Positions 1-12,038 of a stretch of DNA of 64,000 nt are shown here, piece by piece. Each line of letters starts with the position of its first letter. Position 1 is the first letter of the stretch. The notes beneath the pieces are model-generated. The model saw only the letters and a program-made list of their open reading frames with translations, made no database searches and was not told where the DNA came from. Source of the DNA: Marthasterias glacialis (Eukaryota > Echinodermata > Asteroidea > Forcipulatida > Asteriidae); contig OU452228.1 of the NCBI GenBank assembly GCA_911728455.2, positions 15,700,104 through 15,764,103 on the forward strand, written 5' to 3'. Both the position numbers and the translations under genes were made by a program.

Positions 1-369
1 TCCCAGACTTAATCAGAACAGCCCTTCTTCCGTCATTTTTTAATTATTTTATAATGGATGTATGGCTTTGGGTACATTTTTCAAATCCATCAAATCCTTC
101 AAGGGAAGTTATGGAAAAGGACTTTGACAGATTTGGAGTGGTTCGAGTCTTAAGGGATACTGTATTGAACGAGGTGATATATCTTGAAACAGAGTGCCTT
201 CCTGAAGAGCTGCCGGCTGTGATGGAGGGCAGATTAGATTGGAAGGATAGAGTCAGATGATGGAGAGCAAGCTCAGCACAGTAGTGGTCATACACTTGTA
301 CAAATGAAATGACTTTTGTTAATTAGTTTTTTTCTCTCTCTATCTCTCTCTTTTTATCTTGTATTGTAG

Positions 370-513
370 GTGTCCTATTTGTGGTTGGTGGGCGTGGCGC
401 TTCTGGCGATCCCTTCAAGTCTATCGAGTGCTACGATCTACGCAACAATCGCTGGTTCCATGTCGCCGAATTAAATTGCAAGAGAAGGCATGTTGGGGTG
501 ATTTCTGCATCAG
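370..513 (+). CDS. KLHL8: KLHL8 exon: kelch repeat 1
   Basis: Acceptor ...TTGTAG at 361-369, donor GTAGGT at 514. The exon reads GT + 47 codons + G. It encodes VLFVVGGRGASGDPFKSIEC and on to the RRHVGVIS strand. The run R-G-x-S-G-D-P-F-x-S-I-E-C-Y is specific to KLHL8. Confidence 0.93.
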
Positions 514-3500
514 GTAGGTAGTCATTAAATCTAACCCTGAATTAAAGGGTCTTTATACGTTTGGTAACGACTCTGAAAATTTATGGCAATAATAACTCAC
601 TTGGTAAAAAGTACAGCAGCTTTGGATAGTATAATGCATTTTGAGAAACGTTTCACTTCGAAGTACTGAACTTATGGAAAAGTACATCACTTTTTATCCC
701 CCAAAAATTTGAGTTATGGCCGTAACGCTTCTCAGAATGTGTATTCCAATGAGAGAAACCATGGTTAGTGCCTATGACATGACCAGTATAAACCACTCAG
801 ACTGGAGAAGATTGTGTTTTATATTTGAGTTTGTTGTATGTGTGCTTTCAGGCAAAGTTTATGCATGTGGCGGACATGATGGGAAAGATCACCTCAACAG
901 TCTGGAAACATTCAACCCTAAGACAAATAAGTGGAAGATGCTATCTCCAATGAAGACAAAAAGGTAGGCTAGGACAGCATAGTGCTGAAATCACCCACTG
1001 GACCACCAGGCCTGGACTTACATGGAGGCCATGGCCTCTGTTGCCCTGGTCTTTGGCTTTGGTGCCCCTTCAAAAGTTTCCCATAGATTTTCAAATGGAA
1101 GTGCCCTTTACAAAATGAGAATGGCCTTGCCCTCTCAAAGATGAAATACCTTCTGGATCACTGAGCATAGGGCTAGTAAACTCACAGCCGAACATGTCCA
1201 GAGTTCTAGTTTCTAAACATGTACTTTTAAAAAAAGTTTTCATGTTAATTTTTCAAAGATTTGTTGGTGAGATTTTTAAGTCCAAACCTTCTCTTCCCAA
1301 AAGGTTGATAAGTGACTGAAATAAAAGTAGTTAAAAAAAACTAAGAATCCTAAAGTAACCTTTTTACTTCTTTCGCCTACCCTAACAGGCGAGGTTTAGC
1401 AGTGGCCCAGCTCGGTGGACCTCTATACGCCATCGGGGGTCTGGATGATAACATGTGCTTTAGTGAAGTAGAGAGATACGACATTGCCAGCGATAGCTGG
1501 AGCTATGCTGCCTCCATGAACATGGCCAGGGGAGGGGTGGCAGTGTCTACCCTCAATGACAACATCTATGCAGGTCAGTTAAGGTCAAGGGTCATGATAG
1601 GACAGGGGCAGGGGGTCATGACATGGGGTAGAGGATGAAGTTCATTGTATGAACCTTTACTGCTACATGGCCGAATATAAGCGAACATGAACGAGACTAC
1701 CAGCTGCCAAATTCTACGAAGACTTTAACACAATATGTAACAGGCAGTTGACAGTCAACGACTGTGTGACACTATTATCAGTTTACTAAATACACACAAA
1801 ATGTTTCGCTACATTATGGGCTTCAAAAGCCAACAAACTTGGAAAATATAATTCCACAGGTTATTTGTTGCAGAATTGGGAACTATATCATGACTTAAGT
1901 AACTCCAGCAGGATGAATTCAATCATATTAGCTTGAAAACTGGCTTCTGCCAGTGTGAAAGGTGTCAGAGTTGGCAATGCCATTTTTCTTCCCGTGTGTA
2001 ACCCAGGGACGATATCAATATGCATAATTATTTGGTCTGCGATGTTTGTTTGCCAAGAGTAATAGTCTACTATTGTAGATAGAAAGTCCGGCCTTACCCT
2101 TGTGGTTGATTTCTTTGGTTGTCGTATTTAAATTTAATTTTGTTTCAGTGTGCTAAATAAAAACAATGTGAAGCCATTCTAAATAATGTTGATAAGTTCT
2201 ACTTTCGGGAAAAGGGGGGGGGGCGGGTCTTAAGAAGTATTTTACTCTTTGTATGACCTTAGAAATGATGAGAAATTTAGATGACCTCATCAGCATTTGT
2301 TGATGAATGTCAAACGTTAATCCTCCTCTATACATTTGCTTTAAAGTTGGCGGCAATGATGGCTCAACCACGCTAAACACCTGCGAGAGATACGACCCTC
2401 ACCTCAACAAGTGGACTCCGATTCCCTCGATGCAGACAAGACGGGCGGGAGGGGGTGTTCTGGCACTCAACGGATATCTCTATGTGATAGGTCAGTATCA
2501 CTTATGAACAAACGCTGTCAAAAAAACCCTGCTGCTTTGTTGCTTATCCATTTTTCTTAGAGATCCATTTCAGAGATTTAAATGTAAATTTGTCTTGGGT
2601 ACGCATTCTTCAGGCCCTTTTCGAAACCACAGATTCAGCTTAGGCTCCGGCTTAGGCTCCGGCTTAGGCTCCAGCTTAGGCACTGTCAGTTAATTTAAAA
2701 AAGTGTGGTAAGGGGCTTTTAAACAGGTGGATGAAGCCAAAGCCGCGGTTTCGAAAAGAGCACTTGAATCAAATAGAACTAAAGTCTCTTCTAAATGTTA
2801 CTAATTGAGATGGGGAGAAGGAGGAGGAGGGTCTCTAAAAACAGAAACACTCTCTATGTTTCTTTGAAGAGCTGAAATGTTCACCTCTGAGCTACCACAA
2901 ACAAGAAAGAATGTTCACTTTCTCAATGTCTCAGAATAGTTTTTGGGAATAATGATTATGATTAACAATTATAAAGTGTTGGTATTAGCTACAGCTGGGC
3001 GCTCATGGCACTGATATTCGCTCATTGTTTGGACGACCGGTATGCAGAATTATGAATATAAAGACCCATATTTGTGTAGCACCTTGTGAGGTTGTACAAG
3101 GTGCTGTGGTGCACTCTGCACATGGGACAAGGCCCTTCTACCAGGCTCTTGTTTTACTAAGATCTACCATCAATCAAGTACTGCCTTACTCCATTCGTAA
3201 CTTTTATCTAATTGAAATTAGTTATAACAAGTTTATATTAAGGTGTTTTTTTATAGTATTTTTGTATGTTGCCTGTATTGTAAAATAAATGTTTGTATCA
3301 TGCTTTTAAATGTATATGTAACCAAAACATTCAGTGTACCCAGTTACTAATGTAAATTCATCTCAATTTGGCACAGCCGCTAGGATGTTTGTTTTTATCA
3401 ATAAACCATATAATTATCTATCTATCTGTCTATTTGTCCTTTTTGTTTAGGTGGATTTGACGACAGCTCCCCACTGAGTTCCGTGGAGAGATACGATCCT

Positions 3501-4791
3501 CTGACTAAAGCGTGGAGTAATGTGACCCCTATGTCCATGTGCCGAGGTGGCGTAGGTGTCTCGGTCATCAGCGGCAAGATCTACGCGGTCGGAGGTCACA
3601 ACGGGTCATCTTATCTGATGTCATCAGAGTGCTACGATCCAGCCACTGAGACGTAAGTGAAGTTCAGTTTGCCCTCTCAAGGTGGTTTTGTCAGTCTTTT
3701 TCTGGTATATATGGATACATACAGGCTACCTTAAGATTTTCAAATTCACAGCTCTTGACTTTGGTTCTGCCTAGTTTTAGAAATCCTTGTGGTGCAAGGC
3801 TTCAAAACGTGAACAGAGTCGACAGCAAATTTGGAGCCAAAGCACTTGTTTTGAAAAGGGGATAATTAATTGTATCATCGAGAAATGCCCCCTAAAAATA
3901 TTATTGAACTACATGTAAAAAGGAAATACAAGAAAATGTAACAAACTACATAATCAATTTTATATTGTTGTTAATATGCAGGGTTTGTGATAGCATATCT
4001 TTTTGATGTCATGTCAGGTTTTTTGCGTTTTTTTTGTACTTTTCTTATTGCCTTTAGTGGAACTGATTTTATTGTTTCAGTTTGCCCGGTTGTTGTTTGA
4101 ACTTTCGATTTTGCTTTAAAGGGTTTTTAGTACCATTAAATTATTGTTTATTTTGTCATAATCTTTTACTTGCCATTTTCTGCTTCTTCTTACCTCAATT
4201 TTCAGTTTTCTGTATATTCTGTTTTATTGATTTTATATTGTTTAAATGAGCGGGGTCTGGGAGGGCACATCTATTTCAATGACAGTTATTTTACTTTTGC
4301 CCTTCCCTGGATGGCCTCTGCTTTCCTCAAAAGATAGTAATCTCACCCAACAAGGATATATTTGCACATTCTTTGATTATTTTAAGTATTTTTATGCTTT
4401 GTGACTTTCCCTATTTTCATTGTTAAAGGCCTATGCATAAATGTGCATTATTATTATTATTATTATTATCATTGTTATCATCATTATTATTATTATTTAA
4501 TTTGGGGATTTACATTATATTTTTTTTAAAGGGCCTATTAGCACGTTTTATGGATTTGGCTATAATATAAATAATGTTCTCATTATTTTTTAGTTTTAGT
4601 TTTTTAACAAACTCAGAAAATATGCATGTACGTTTCTTTAATTCGGACCATTCCATTTGCTTGACAGGTGGACTCCAATCAAGGATATCAGCACATGCAG
4701 GGCCGGAGCAGGTGTGGTGACATGCAACTGTCTCGTCAATTCCCTTAAAGACATCGGAAAAAACAACAGCACTGTCCACAGCTGTGTATAA
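370..4791 (+). CDS. KLHL8: KLHL8 orthologue, C-terminal kelch propeller (6 exons, 5' part outside window)
   Basis: Six exons (370-513, 852-963, 1389-1573, 2347-2490, 3451-3652, 4668-4791) join in frame with GT/AG borders and end at TAA 4789-4791. They encode about 299 residues forming six kelch repeats, each with a Gly-Gly pair, a Tyr-Asp/Phe-Asn and a Trp spaced as in the family. The start GVLFVVGGRGASGDPFKSIE and the tail CRAGAGVVTCNC followed by a conserved K-D-I-G stretch match vertebrate KLHL8 rather than other KLHL members. KLHL8 proteins are BTB-BACK-kelch adaptors of CUL3 ubiquitin ligases; the worm relative KEL-8 controls rapsyn turnover. The propeller binds substrate. The first exon starts in phase 1, so the BTB and BACK exons must lie upstream. 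Introns of 338-1,015 bp carry no other gene. Identity is confident; substrate is unknown here. Confidence 0.93.
852..963 (+). CDS. KLHL8: KLHL8 exon: kelch repeat 2
   Basis: Acceptor TTTCAG at 846-851, donor GTAGGC at 964. It encodes KVYACGGHDGKDHLNSLETF, then a NPKTNKW Trp strand, ending in the KTKR boundary. Phase 1 in, phase 2 out. Confidence 0.92.
1389..1573 (+). CDS. KLHL8: KLHL8 exon: end of kelch 2, kelch repeat 3
   Basis: Acceptor CTAACAG ends at 1388, donor GTCAGT at 1574. It encodes RGLAVAQLGGPLYAIGGLDD followed by a CFSEVERYDI strand and a MARGGVAVS strand. Phase 2 in, phase 1 out. Confidence 0.92.
2347..2490 (+). CDS. KLHL8: KLHL8 exon: kelch repeat 4
   Basis: Acceptor TTAAAG at 2341-2346, donor GTCAGT at 2491. 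With the preceding G it encodes VGGNDGSTTLNTCERYDPHL, the KWTPIPSM Trp strand and a RRAGGGVLALNG strand. Both exon ends are phase 1. Confidence 0.92.
3451..3652 (+). CDS. KLHL8: KLHL8 exon: kelch repeats 5 and 6 (first part)
   Basis: Acceptor TTGTTTAG at 3443-3450, donor GTAAGT at 3653. It encodes GGFDDSSPLSSVERYDPLTK, then KIYAVGGHNGSSYL, ending ...CYDPATE with a split Thr codon (AC|G). The SSVERYDP strand is shared with vertebrate KLHL8 repeat 5. Confidence 0.93.
4668..4791 (+). CDS. KLHL8: KLHL8 last exon: end of kelch 6 and C-terminus
   Basis: Acceptor TTGACAG at 4661-4667. Forty codons follow before TAA (4789-4791). WTPIKDISTCRAGAGVVTCN then CLVNSLKDIGKNNSTVHSCV matches the distinctive Cys-containing tail of KLHL8 (CRAGAGVAVCSCL...IRDVG), which most other KLHL proteins lack. 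Confidence 0.92.
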
Positions 4792-7350
4792 CAACAACAG
4801 TACATTTAGACTGCTGCATTTAGCAAAATACCGCCCTCTGTTGGCAGATATAAACAGCTGAAAAGAACATTGTATCCTGAATGATAGAGGGGAGAAGGAA
4901 TGCCAACTTGAGATCTCTATCTGCCGCCCTCTAGTGGCTGGAAATTTCTTCTGTCTGTGATGTGTGAAACAAAACAGTACATAGTAACCCCCAGAGAGAA
5001 GGGGGCAAGAGAAACAATCAGGCAGCTGCGTCAAAATGAATGCTGCCCTCTAGTGGTGTGATCATCATCTTTGACGTGAGAACCACCCTGCTCGAGGATA
5101 AGGCATATATTAATGAGAAAAACAAACATATTTTGGGGAGCAATATGAAGAAGGCACATAGTTTTAAACAGCACATCCAGGATTGTTCATATCTGTTCCT
5201 ATTTTTGTTGGACTCTGCCACTTTTTGTTGGACTCTCAACTTCCTAAGGCAACCTGCTCTGGTTTTGATAAGCAACTTTCTCCCGGGGAACTTGTGATGT
5301 CAGACCCTCACCACCCTTGGAAAAACGCCTTTGAACTAAGCCGCAATGTATACTCACTTCAATGGATCCTTTGAGTATTAATATAGTTGAGGTTTCTTTC
5401 TGTATCGTGTAGAAGGGGATGGATTACTGTGAGCTATTTATTTGGACATATTTTCATGAACTTGTCGTTTGACTTTCGTCATTGTATAAAACTAAAATTG
5501 TGTCTCTTGGGGGTTTTATTGTACAGCGTGTTAACAAACCCAGAGTTTAAACACATTGGATGAAGCAGTCATCTAGATAACGCTGTGTTTGCTGCCGCTG
5601 ATGTACATGTAGAATGCAGACCATCATGGGTTCGGAATCCCACCCCAGGCCAGTGGTCCGCTGGCCAAATGCTAAGCGGAGACACTTGAGTACCGGTCAG
5701 AATTCTCACTACTGGTCCAACTGGCTAGTTCCGTATTGAAAAGCATCCCTATTTAATATTAATCCTTACTTCCAAGGCCCACTTGCCCACAGGCAACCTC
5801 AATCCTCTACTCTACAGTCACTCGACACCAAAAAAAGGCCTTATTTTTTACTGCAAGAAGGCGCCCTTTGGTGATAGATTGGGGGTCAAACCATAGAAAT
5901 AGTGTGGTAAATCAGATGCAATTAGACTTCTAATTGAAGCAGTTAATATGCAACTTTTGAGGGTTTTTTTATTGACAGTTTTTCAACGTAATCAGTCTAG
6001 GAAATTTACTTTGAAAAGTTGTACTTTTTATGTTTGGAAATATTTTTGTACTTTCAACATGGAATTTGTATTGCGCCCTCTTCCTCTTGCTGTCAAAAAT
6101 ATGGCCTCTTGGACTTGAATAAGACTAGTATACCCGACCCAGTGTTAAGTTATTGTTATTTGGGCCTACAGTCCTCAAACTTCCAGAATCATACAACTTT
6201 TTTGAAAGGTTGGGGTTAAAATTTGGACCAGCAAAAAAAAGCTGGCAGACTAGCAGAATGACAAGTGAGGTGGTCCTGCTGGCCAGTCACTAAACAGCTT
6301 AAGGATAAACCCTGACGGCCCCCATAACTGTATAACTTTGACAAAGGGTCAACTAAAATGTTATGTTCGTACTTACTGATGCATGTCTTACTTCATTCAA
6401 AGAAACTGCTTCATCTGGTTGCTAGTTTCACTTAATCAATATTCCCTGTGCCTGACATTAACAACTCATACTTCAAAATGTTCTTTTAAATGATCTCAAC
6501 AAAATGGTGCATTTTACTTACACACTCCCTGTGCAAACAGTTTTGTCCATTCCAAATTATTTGTTTCGTCATGTTTGTGATACTCCATGTCGAAACTTGG
6601 CACTTCCTGCCAAAACTCAAATTTTCATTATATTTTTGCCCATCACAAAGATGGAGTAAGAGCTTTCAAATAAAACCTAATTAGGGCCTATAATATAAGT
6701 ACATGTAGTCCTCAACATATATAATGTTTAAAGACATCATATAATGTTTAAATACACTTAGTGGTTAAGTGGACAAATCATTCTCTGGCAACTTTGTGTT
6801 GTTTTGGTTTTTTGTGTAACGCTTTTTAGAAACTTTTTCGTTCAAACCCTTCAGCAGTACTGCAAAGGAAACTCTTTGAACACTATTTCAGTCTTCCAGT
6901 ACTTCTAGTATTAAAGAGCACAGAATTGATCAGTACAAAACATGAGATGTTATGGTTTTAACAAATAGGAGACTTTTGAGATGCTAGGTGGCAGCAGACT
7001 CATCAAGAAAATGTGCGCTTGCTGAGAAGTAGGACCACGTCCATATCAAGCAACCTTGGCCAGGGCTTTGGTCATTGGCTGCAACAACAACGTTGAAGAA
7101 TGTAACTTTTCCGTATTCTGTCCATGGCTGAAACCGTTAAATCGGGCATGGTGTATGAATTTGAACACTTCAAAATATTCTCATTCTATCTGCTGCCACC
7201 AAGCATCCCAAAGTCTTCAGTTGAATTCTTCAATCTTTTGTTGTTGTTTTTTGTTTTTTGTTTTTACAAATGGTAGTGAAAATAATTACCATCATTAACT
7301 TTCTTTTGTGATTTGCTTTTCTATTAAAACCAATGTTATATTTTGTATAA
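4792..7350 (+). other. Presumed KLHL8 3' UTR and downstream flank
   Basis: Non-coding sequence following the KLHL8 stop. AT-rich, with no ORF that looks protein-like. A canonical AATAAA is at 6669-6674, one candidate among several, so the true poly(A) site is not determined. The interval ends in a repeat-bearing zone (fold-back at about 6967-7218). Confidence 0.4.
6967..7218. repeat. Fold-back MITE, CTAGGTGGCAGCAGAC family, expanded copy
   Basis: Left arm GAGACTTTTGAG...GCTAGGTGGCAGCAGACT; right arm TCTGCTGCCACCAAGC...CAAAGTCTT. About 250 bp, longer than the other copies because of extra internal sequence. Confidence 0.7.
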
Positions 7351-8064
7351 AAAAATTGTAAATACTTCCTATTGCCTTGCTTGTCCATGTAAAAAAAAAA
7401 GGAAACAAAAAGTAAACCTGTAAATACATGTACAGTATTGTATTTAATCAGAGACTAAAAGCTAGTAAGTTTTTATTTCTGTCTTGATGTTGAGAAGTTC
7501 TCAAGAAGAAGTTTTGGTTGTTCTTTTATTTTAATCCACCTTTGTCAGCATTATGAATGGCCTTACGACCGGCTTGTGTGTTTAGATGTTAGGCTTTTTG
7601 TATGGTACCCCGTCGTGCTAATATAATGTGTTAGGTGTTTTTAGCAGTGAGACTCTCGGGTGAATGCCTTGTGCATGCATGAACCTGAGGGTAGATATTC
7701 ATTTAGCAGTAGTGTTGTGTGTGTGTGTGTTTTTTCCCCGGTATCGCTGCTTGTTAAACGTATGTAAGAATTCTATGCATTTGTAACTTCAAGAAGTGCT
7801 TCAACATTGGTAGTATATGATTTAGTTTACGTAATGATCCCTTGCATGCGCGTCGCACTGTGCCACGCTCACCATTTTGGACGGCAGTAGGTATGCGTGT
7901 AAAGGCCACGTCGCCTAAAACTGTAACACAGGGATGTTGACTTCCAAAATGGCGCAACCAAGATTATTGTGATAATGACGTGAGGTGAATTGGGTCGATA
8001 CACCCATGTTTGATTAGCACTGTACACTAAGTGCTTTCGAAATCCTGCTGGGATAAAACCCACA

Positions 8065-8160
8065 GGCATGCTACTCGAGTGGGATTCGAACCCACAACCC
8101 CTGCATTCCTAAGCAGATGTCTAAAGCCACTAGAGCACCGAGAGTGCCCGGTGTCAAGAG
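8065..8160 (-). repeat. tRNA-like SINE head, minus strand
   Basis: On the minus strand it reads GGGCACTCTCGGTGCTCTAG, then a GTGGGTTCGAATCCCAC B box. Related segments lie at about 30655-30790 and 50560-50740 (same orientation) and, weaker, at 23790-23910. No intact cloverleaf, so it is not called as a tRNA gene. Confidence 0.65.
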
Positions 8161-10589
8161 GCCAGTTCGAATCCTGATCCGAATTGGAATTCTGATATTA
8201 CATAAAAATTAAACAGTTGGTAGTAACTGATTTTCAGAATTTGAAGTATGTGCTCATAATCTCACTGAATTTGGTACAAGTGTTCGGTGTACAGGGGGTT
8301 TACTGCAAACCGAATACATTATATCGATACTCCACCATACAATGCCTCAAATCACATTATTGGTACAAGTTCCTGTACCAATCACTCTACGATTTGTTTT
8401 CATGAACAATCATTAATTTGTGCATGCTTCGTACACAGAGCATGGAATGTTATCCACTGTTTTTTCCTTTTACAAAGGTGGTCCTAATATGGCGGCATTT
8501 ACGTGGATTTATTTTAGGATGGGGTTTTAACCAATATTCAGGGTTGGAATGGTCGTACTCTTCCCAAATCTTCCAGATGAACTTCCAGTTTCACCGACAA
8601 ATTTTACGTAGTATTTTCATTTAAAAACACCTTGGCAGAAATTATCAGGGTCCCATAATCCATGCTAAATATTACTACATTGTATAAGAATAGTAGTGGA
8701 GACCACAATAATGGCAGCCAGACTAATTTTTTTATGTTAAACTCATTCCTAGTTGTATTGAATACAAATACAATATCCAACGTCTTGTTCCCAACCACAG
8801 CTGTATAGAAAGGACAATGTAGATTAATTGTATGAACTTGTCTTACTGTTTTATTCCTAATTTGTTGAATATTCATCATACCTTAACACAAGGCACTAGT
8901 TGCACGCCTTCCATTACCGTGTATTAACCAAAACAACAGACAACTCTATTTTAATATAGTTTACAAATGAATATTTTCTCATAACGAATAATGTAAAATG
9001 TTTGATACCAATTTTTTCCTACGAATTGTTCAGAATTGTTAATATGAATGTATTATTAAAAGGTAAACGTCTGGTTTGCCTTCTGATTTTGTAACTATAC
9101 GAAATGATATACAATTAACCTTTTTTTAAGGTAATTAATAATGGGATATGACTTTTTACGTGAGCAATATTTTTTCACAAATTTAATAAATGCATGCAGC
9201 AAATGCAACTAAATAAAGAAAAGTGTTCTCAATGTTTTATCATTACTGTTGCTTTTTGTGGTCTCCCCTTACAACAATGGGAGTCCATCTTTGCAAATGT
9301 TGAGGAATTCCCCACCACCATCACTCTCTTTCACCGCATCTATAGCTGATACCTGTTACCTGCTGGTCGCGTCTACTCCAAGTAGATGAGCGGTCACTCC
9401 TCTCCAGTAGCTCCTGTCGATAGCCCGTCTCCCACATTGCTGGTAAATTCTCCCTGTCCCCCAGCTCCTGCATCCTTGTCTCTCTTGGCATTTCTCGCTC
9501 TCTTCTCCCGTCGATCTTCCCTTCTAGTAGTATCTTCTGCAATGTGTCCGAAATGTGCCGTCTTTCTCGCCATGATGCTATGCTTTGTTCAGTGTTATCT
9601 TCTTAGTATTTCAACATTTCTGACATGTGCTGTATACCGGATTCTTGCAATCTAACAATATATTTGTGTTTAATTATTTGTTATCTTTTAATGTACAGAA
9701 GATTATATGAAAAGAACCGGGCACATCTCGAGTAACAGGTCTGTTTGAAATGCAGTCAGAGTGGGCTGAAAATAGCTCCCTTGTGGAGTCTTATAACAAA
9801 ATGGTAGCGCAAGAACAATTGGTCTACACGGGGAAATTGTTAAGAGAGGAATGCTCTTTGTACAAGGAAATTTGTTTACGAAGTCTATGAGAAAATATTT
9901 AAGTACAGGGACAAAGGAAAGAACACGAGAGGTCTCCACACAAGGGTGCAAAAATGAAAATGTGTGTCGTGACCGACTCAAGTTGTTGTCAGAGTGTGGA
10001 GTCAGGTCCCGGTCATGGCGCTTGTGTCCAAGACACACCCATGATTGCTTCGTCCTTCGGATGGGACGTAAAGCCGCATGGGTCCCTTGTGTAGAGTCTG
10101 CAGCCCGGTGTAAGTTCAGGTATGGTTGGCTGTAGAATGTGTCGCATCACCTTGTAAACCCTTACAAGGTGCTATATGAATGGGTCCATAATTCAAAAAT
10201 AACTCTGTATAACTGCTGTAAAAATAGCGAGCGCTAAAGAGACGCCCGTATGGTGTGATAATTATACTAGGTACTGCACATTGTACGCGATCCCAAATGT
10301 CATTATTAGCAACTGAAGGAATTTTTTTTTTTTACACCATAGACAAAAAATTATTATACAATTTCACATAAACATTTTACAAGTTGAGGTTAACAACATT
10401 AAAACAAATCACACATCGGAATATTATTTTTATTATTATTTTTTATTTTTATGCAATTCGCCCATCACAAGGGCCCACAGGCCACTCGAGGTGTGGGCCA
10501 CTTTTTGAAGGGATAGAAACCTGTCCCAATGCGCAGAAAAAAGACATGGCGAGATATAAACGCAAGTCTCTTCACATCACAGCTAAGAA

Positions 10590-10780
10590 CACGGAGGGGT
10601 AAATGAATCTGTTGCGAGACAAACACAACTGCCTCTTCCCCTATTTGAAGCAATTATAGTTAAGTGTCTTGCTCAAGGACACAGGTTTCATGACCGGGAT
10701 TCGAACTCATATCCTGATGACTTAGACACCAGAACTTGAGTCCGATGCACAATAAACCGCTCGGCCACGACACGCTATAA
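10590..10780 (-). repeat. tRNA-derived SINE fragment, minus strand
   Basis: Minus-strand head GTGGCCGAGCGGTTTATTGT and GAGTTCGAATCCCGG, followed by CTTGAGCAAGACACTTAACT. Related to 38095-38410. Confidence 0.7.
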
Positions 10781-11888
10781 ATCGCATGCCATGGTTATTA
10801 TACACAAAAAACTGAACAGGCCTGAAGTAAACAAAACGTTTCATCGAGTTCGGTTAACTTTCACAAAATCAATGTGAAATTAATTGGTTTGAAAAATGAT
10901 GATCTCTTGTTTTGTATTGAATATTAAGTGAGATTTTCAGATATCAAACCGAACAAAATGTGGAAAATGTGTTAAATTGATTTAGTTTAGATTTGTATTT
11001 ATTTTTTATTTTTTTTATAGATGTAAGTTCTATTTTCGCAATGTATAACCGAACGATAGGGGCCTACTTGAGTAAAGTACACGTAACTTTTTCGAAAGAA
11101 AATGCGTTAGGAATTCATTATTTCCTAACAATGTCGAGTTAAACGCGAAACCTGCCAACAAGTTCATTGTGACCCGTGAGACTGTCTCCGCTTCAGCTGC
11201 TGTGCCGACGTTTGCTTCCGTACATCCCGGTCGATCTCACGGTAACAAATCGCACCTCTTTTCTTTCATGTTCCTGCGGTCTCGTTGCCTTGCGTAAAGT
11301 ATGGAGTGCAGGTGGTCCTATCACCTTCTGAGGATAATGCCTCGTGTTTTAATGATGGGGGAAATTGTTATGGTGTTGGTCGCAGATATAAATCTTTCTC
11401 AATCAAACGTCTTCTTCACTGTTACTTGTTTTGCCTCAAAAAGGTTATACTGAGGAATGAACCCGAGAGGAAAACTTTGAATTTTCCTTGATGATTTTTT
11501 CCTGATCTGACTAATGTTACGTTTAACTTTACATTCTGTACAGAATATGAATTTCGTAGATTTTACAGTTGCATCACTCGGAATAAATGAAATTTAAAAA
11601 GAAAAATACAAAATATAAAAAAATTCGGTTGGGGAATTTCTGTTTGATATAAACTCCGCTTCGTATCCAAAGTGAGTTGAGGGTGGTTGAAATCCGAATA
11701 TTGTAGAAGAGGACACAAAAACTGCAAAATACTAAAAACCAGTCAGCTGTTTTATGGCGTAGGAGGGGCACAGTCAGCAGACTGGGTATACATTCAACTA
11801 GAAAGAGATCAGACTTCAACAGAATACAAAATCCAAATCCAAAATTTTCAACAGGATACGATCATATAAAGTTCACTGTTATATTCGC

Positions 11889-12038
11889 ACCATTATGTCC
11901 GACATGGACATGTCCAACTGCATTTTTTGAACCATTATGTCCGACCCGTTGTGTCCAAGTCGGACATAATGGTTTGTCGGACATAATGGTTTAACATTTT
12001 CTCGTCGGACATAAATGGTCCGTGCCGGACATAACGGT
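11889..12038. repeat. Cluster of inverted 15-mers, ACCATTATGTCCGAC / GTCGGACATAATGGT
   Basis: Two forward copies (11889-11903, 11931-11945) and four reverse copies, two perfect (11959-11973, 11976-11990) and two with small changes (about 12004-12019, 12024-12038). Spacing is irregular. Function unknown. Confidence 0.85.

Noticed and set aside
54-260. Open frame just upstream of the first KLHL8 exon, a possible earlier exon
   Set aside because: No KLHL8 BTB, BACK or linker similarity, no matching donor in frame with the exon at 370, and a stop before any splice site. Left unassigned.
4510-5034. 174-codon minus-strand frame over the end of KLHL8
   Set aside because: Antisense to the last KLHL8 exon and UTR; no recognisable protein pattern.
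7690-7760. Regularly spaced repeats suggestive of CRISPR
   Set aside because: This is a (GT)n run in a eukaryotic intergenic region; no CRISPR arrays are expected or seen anywhere in the window.
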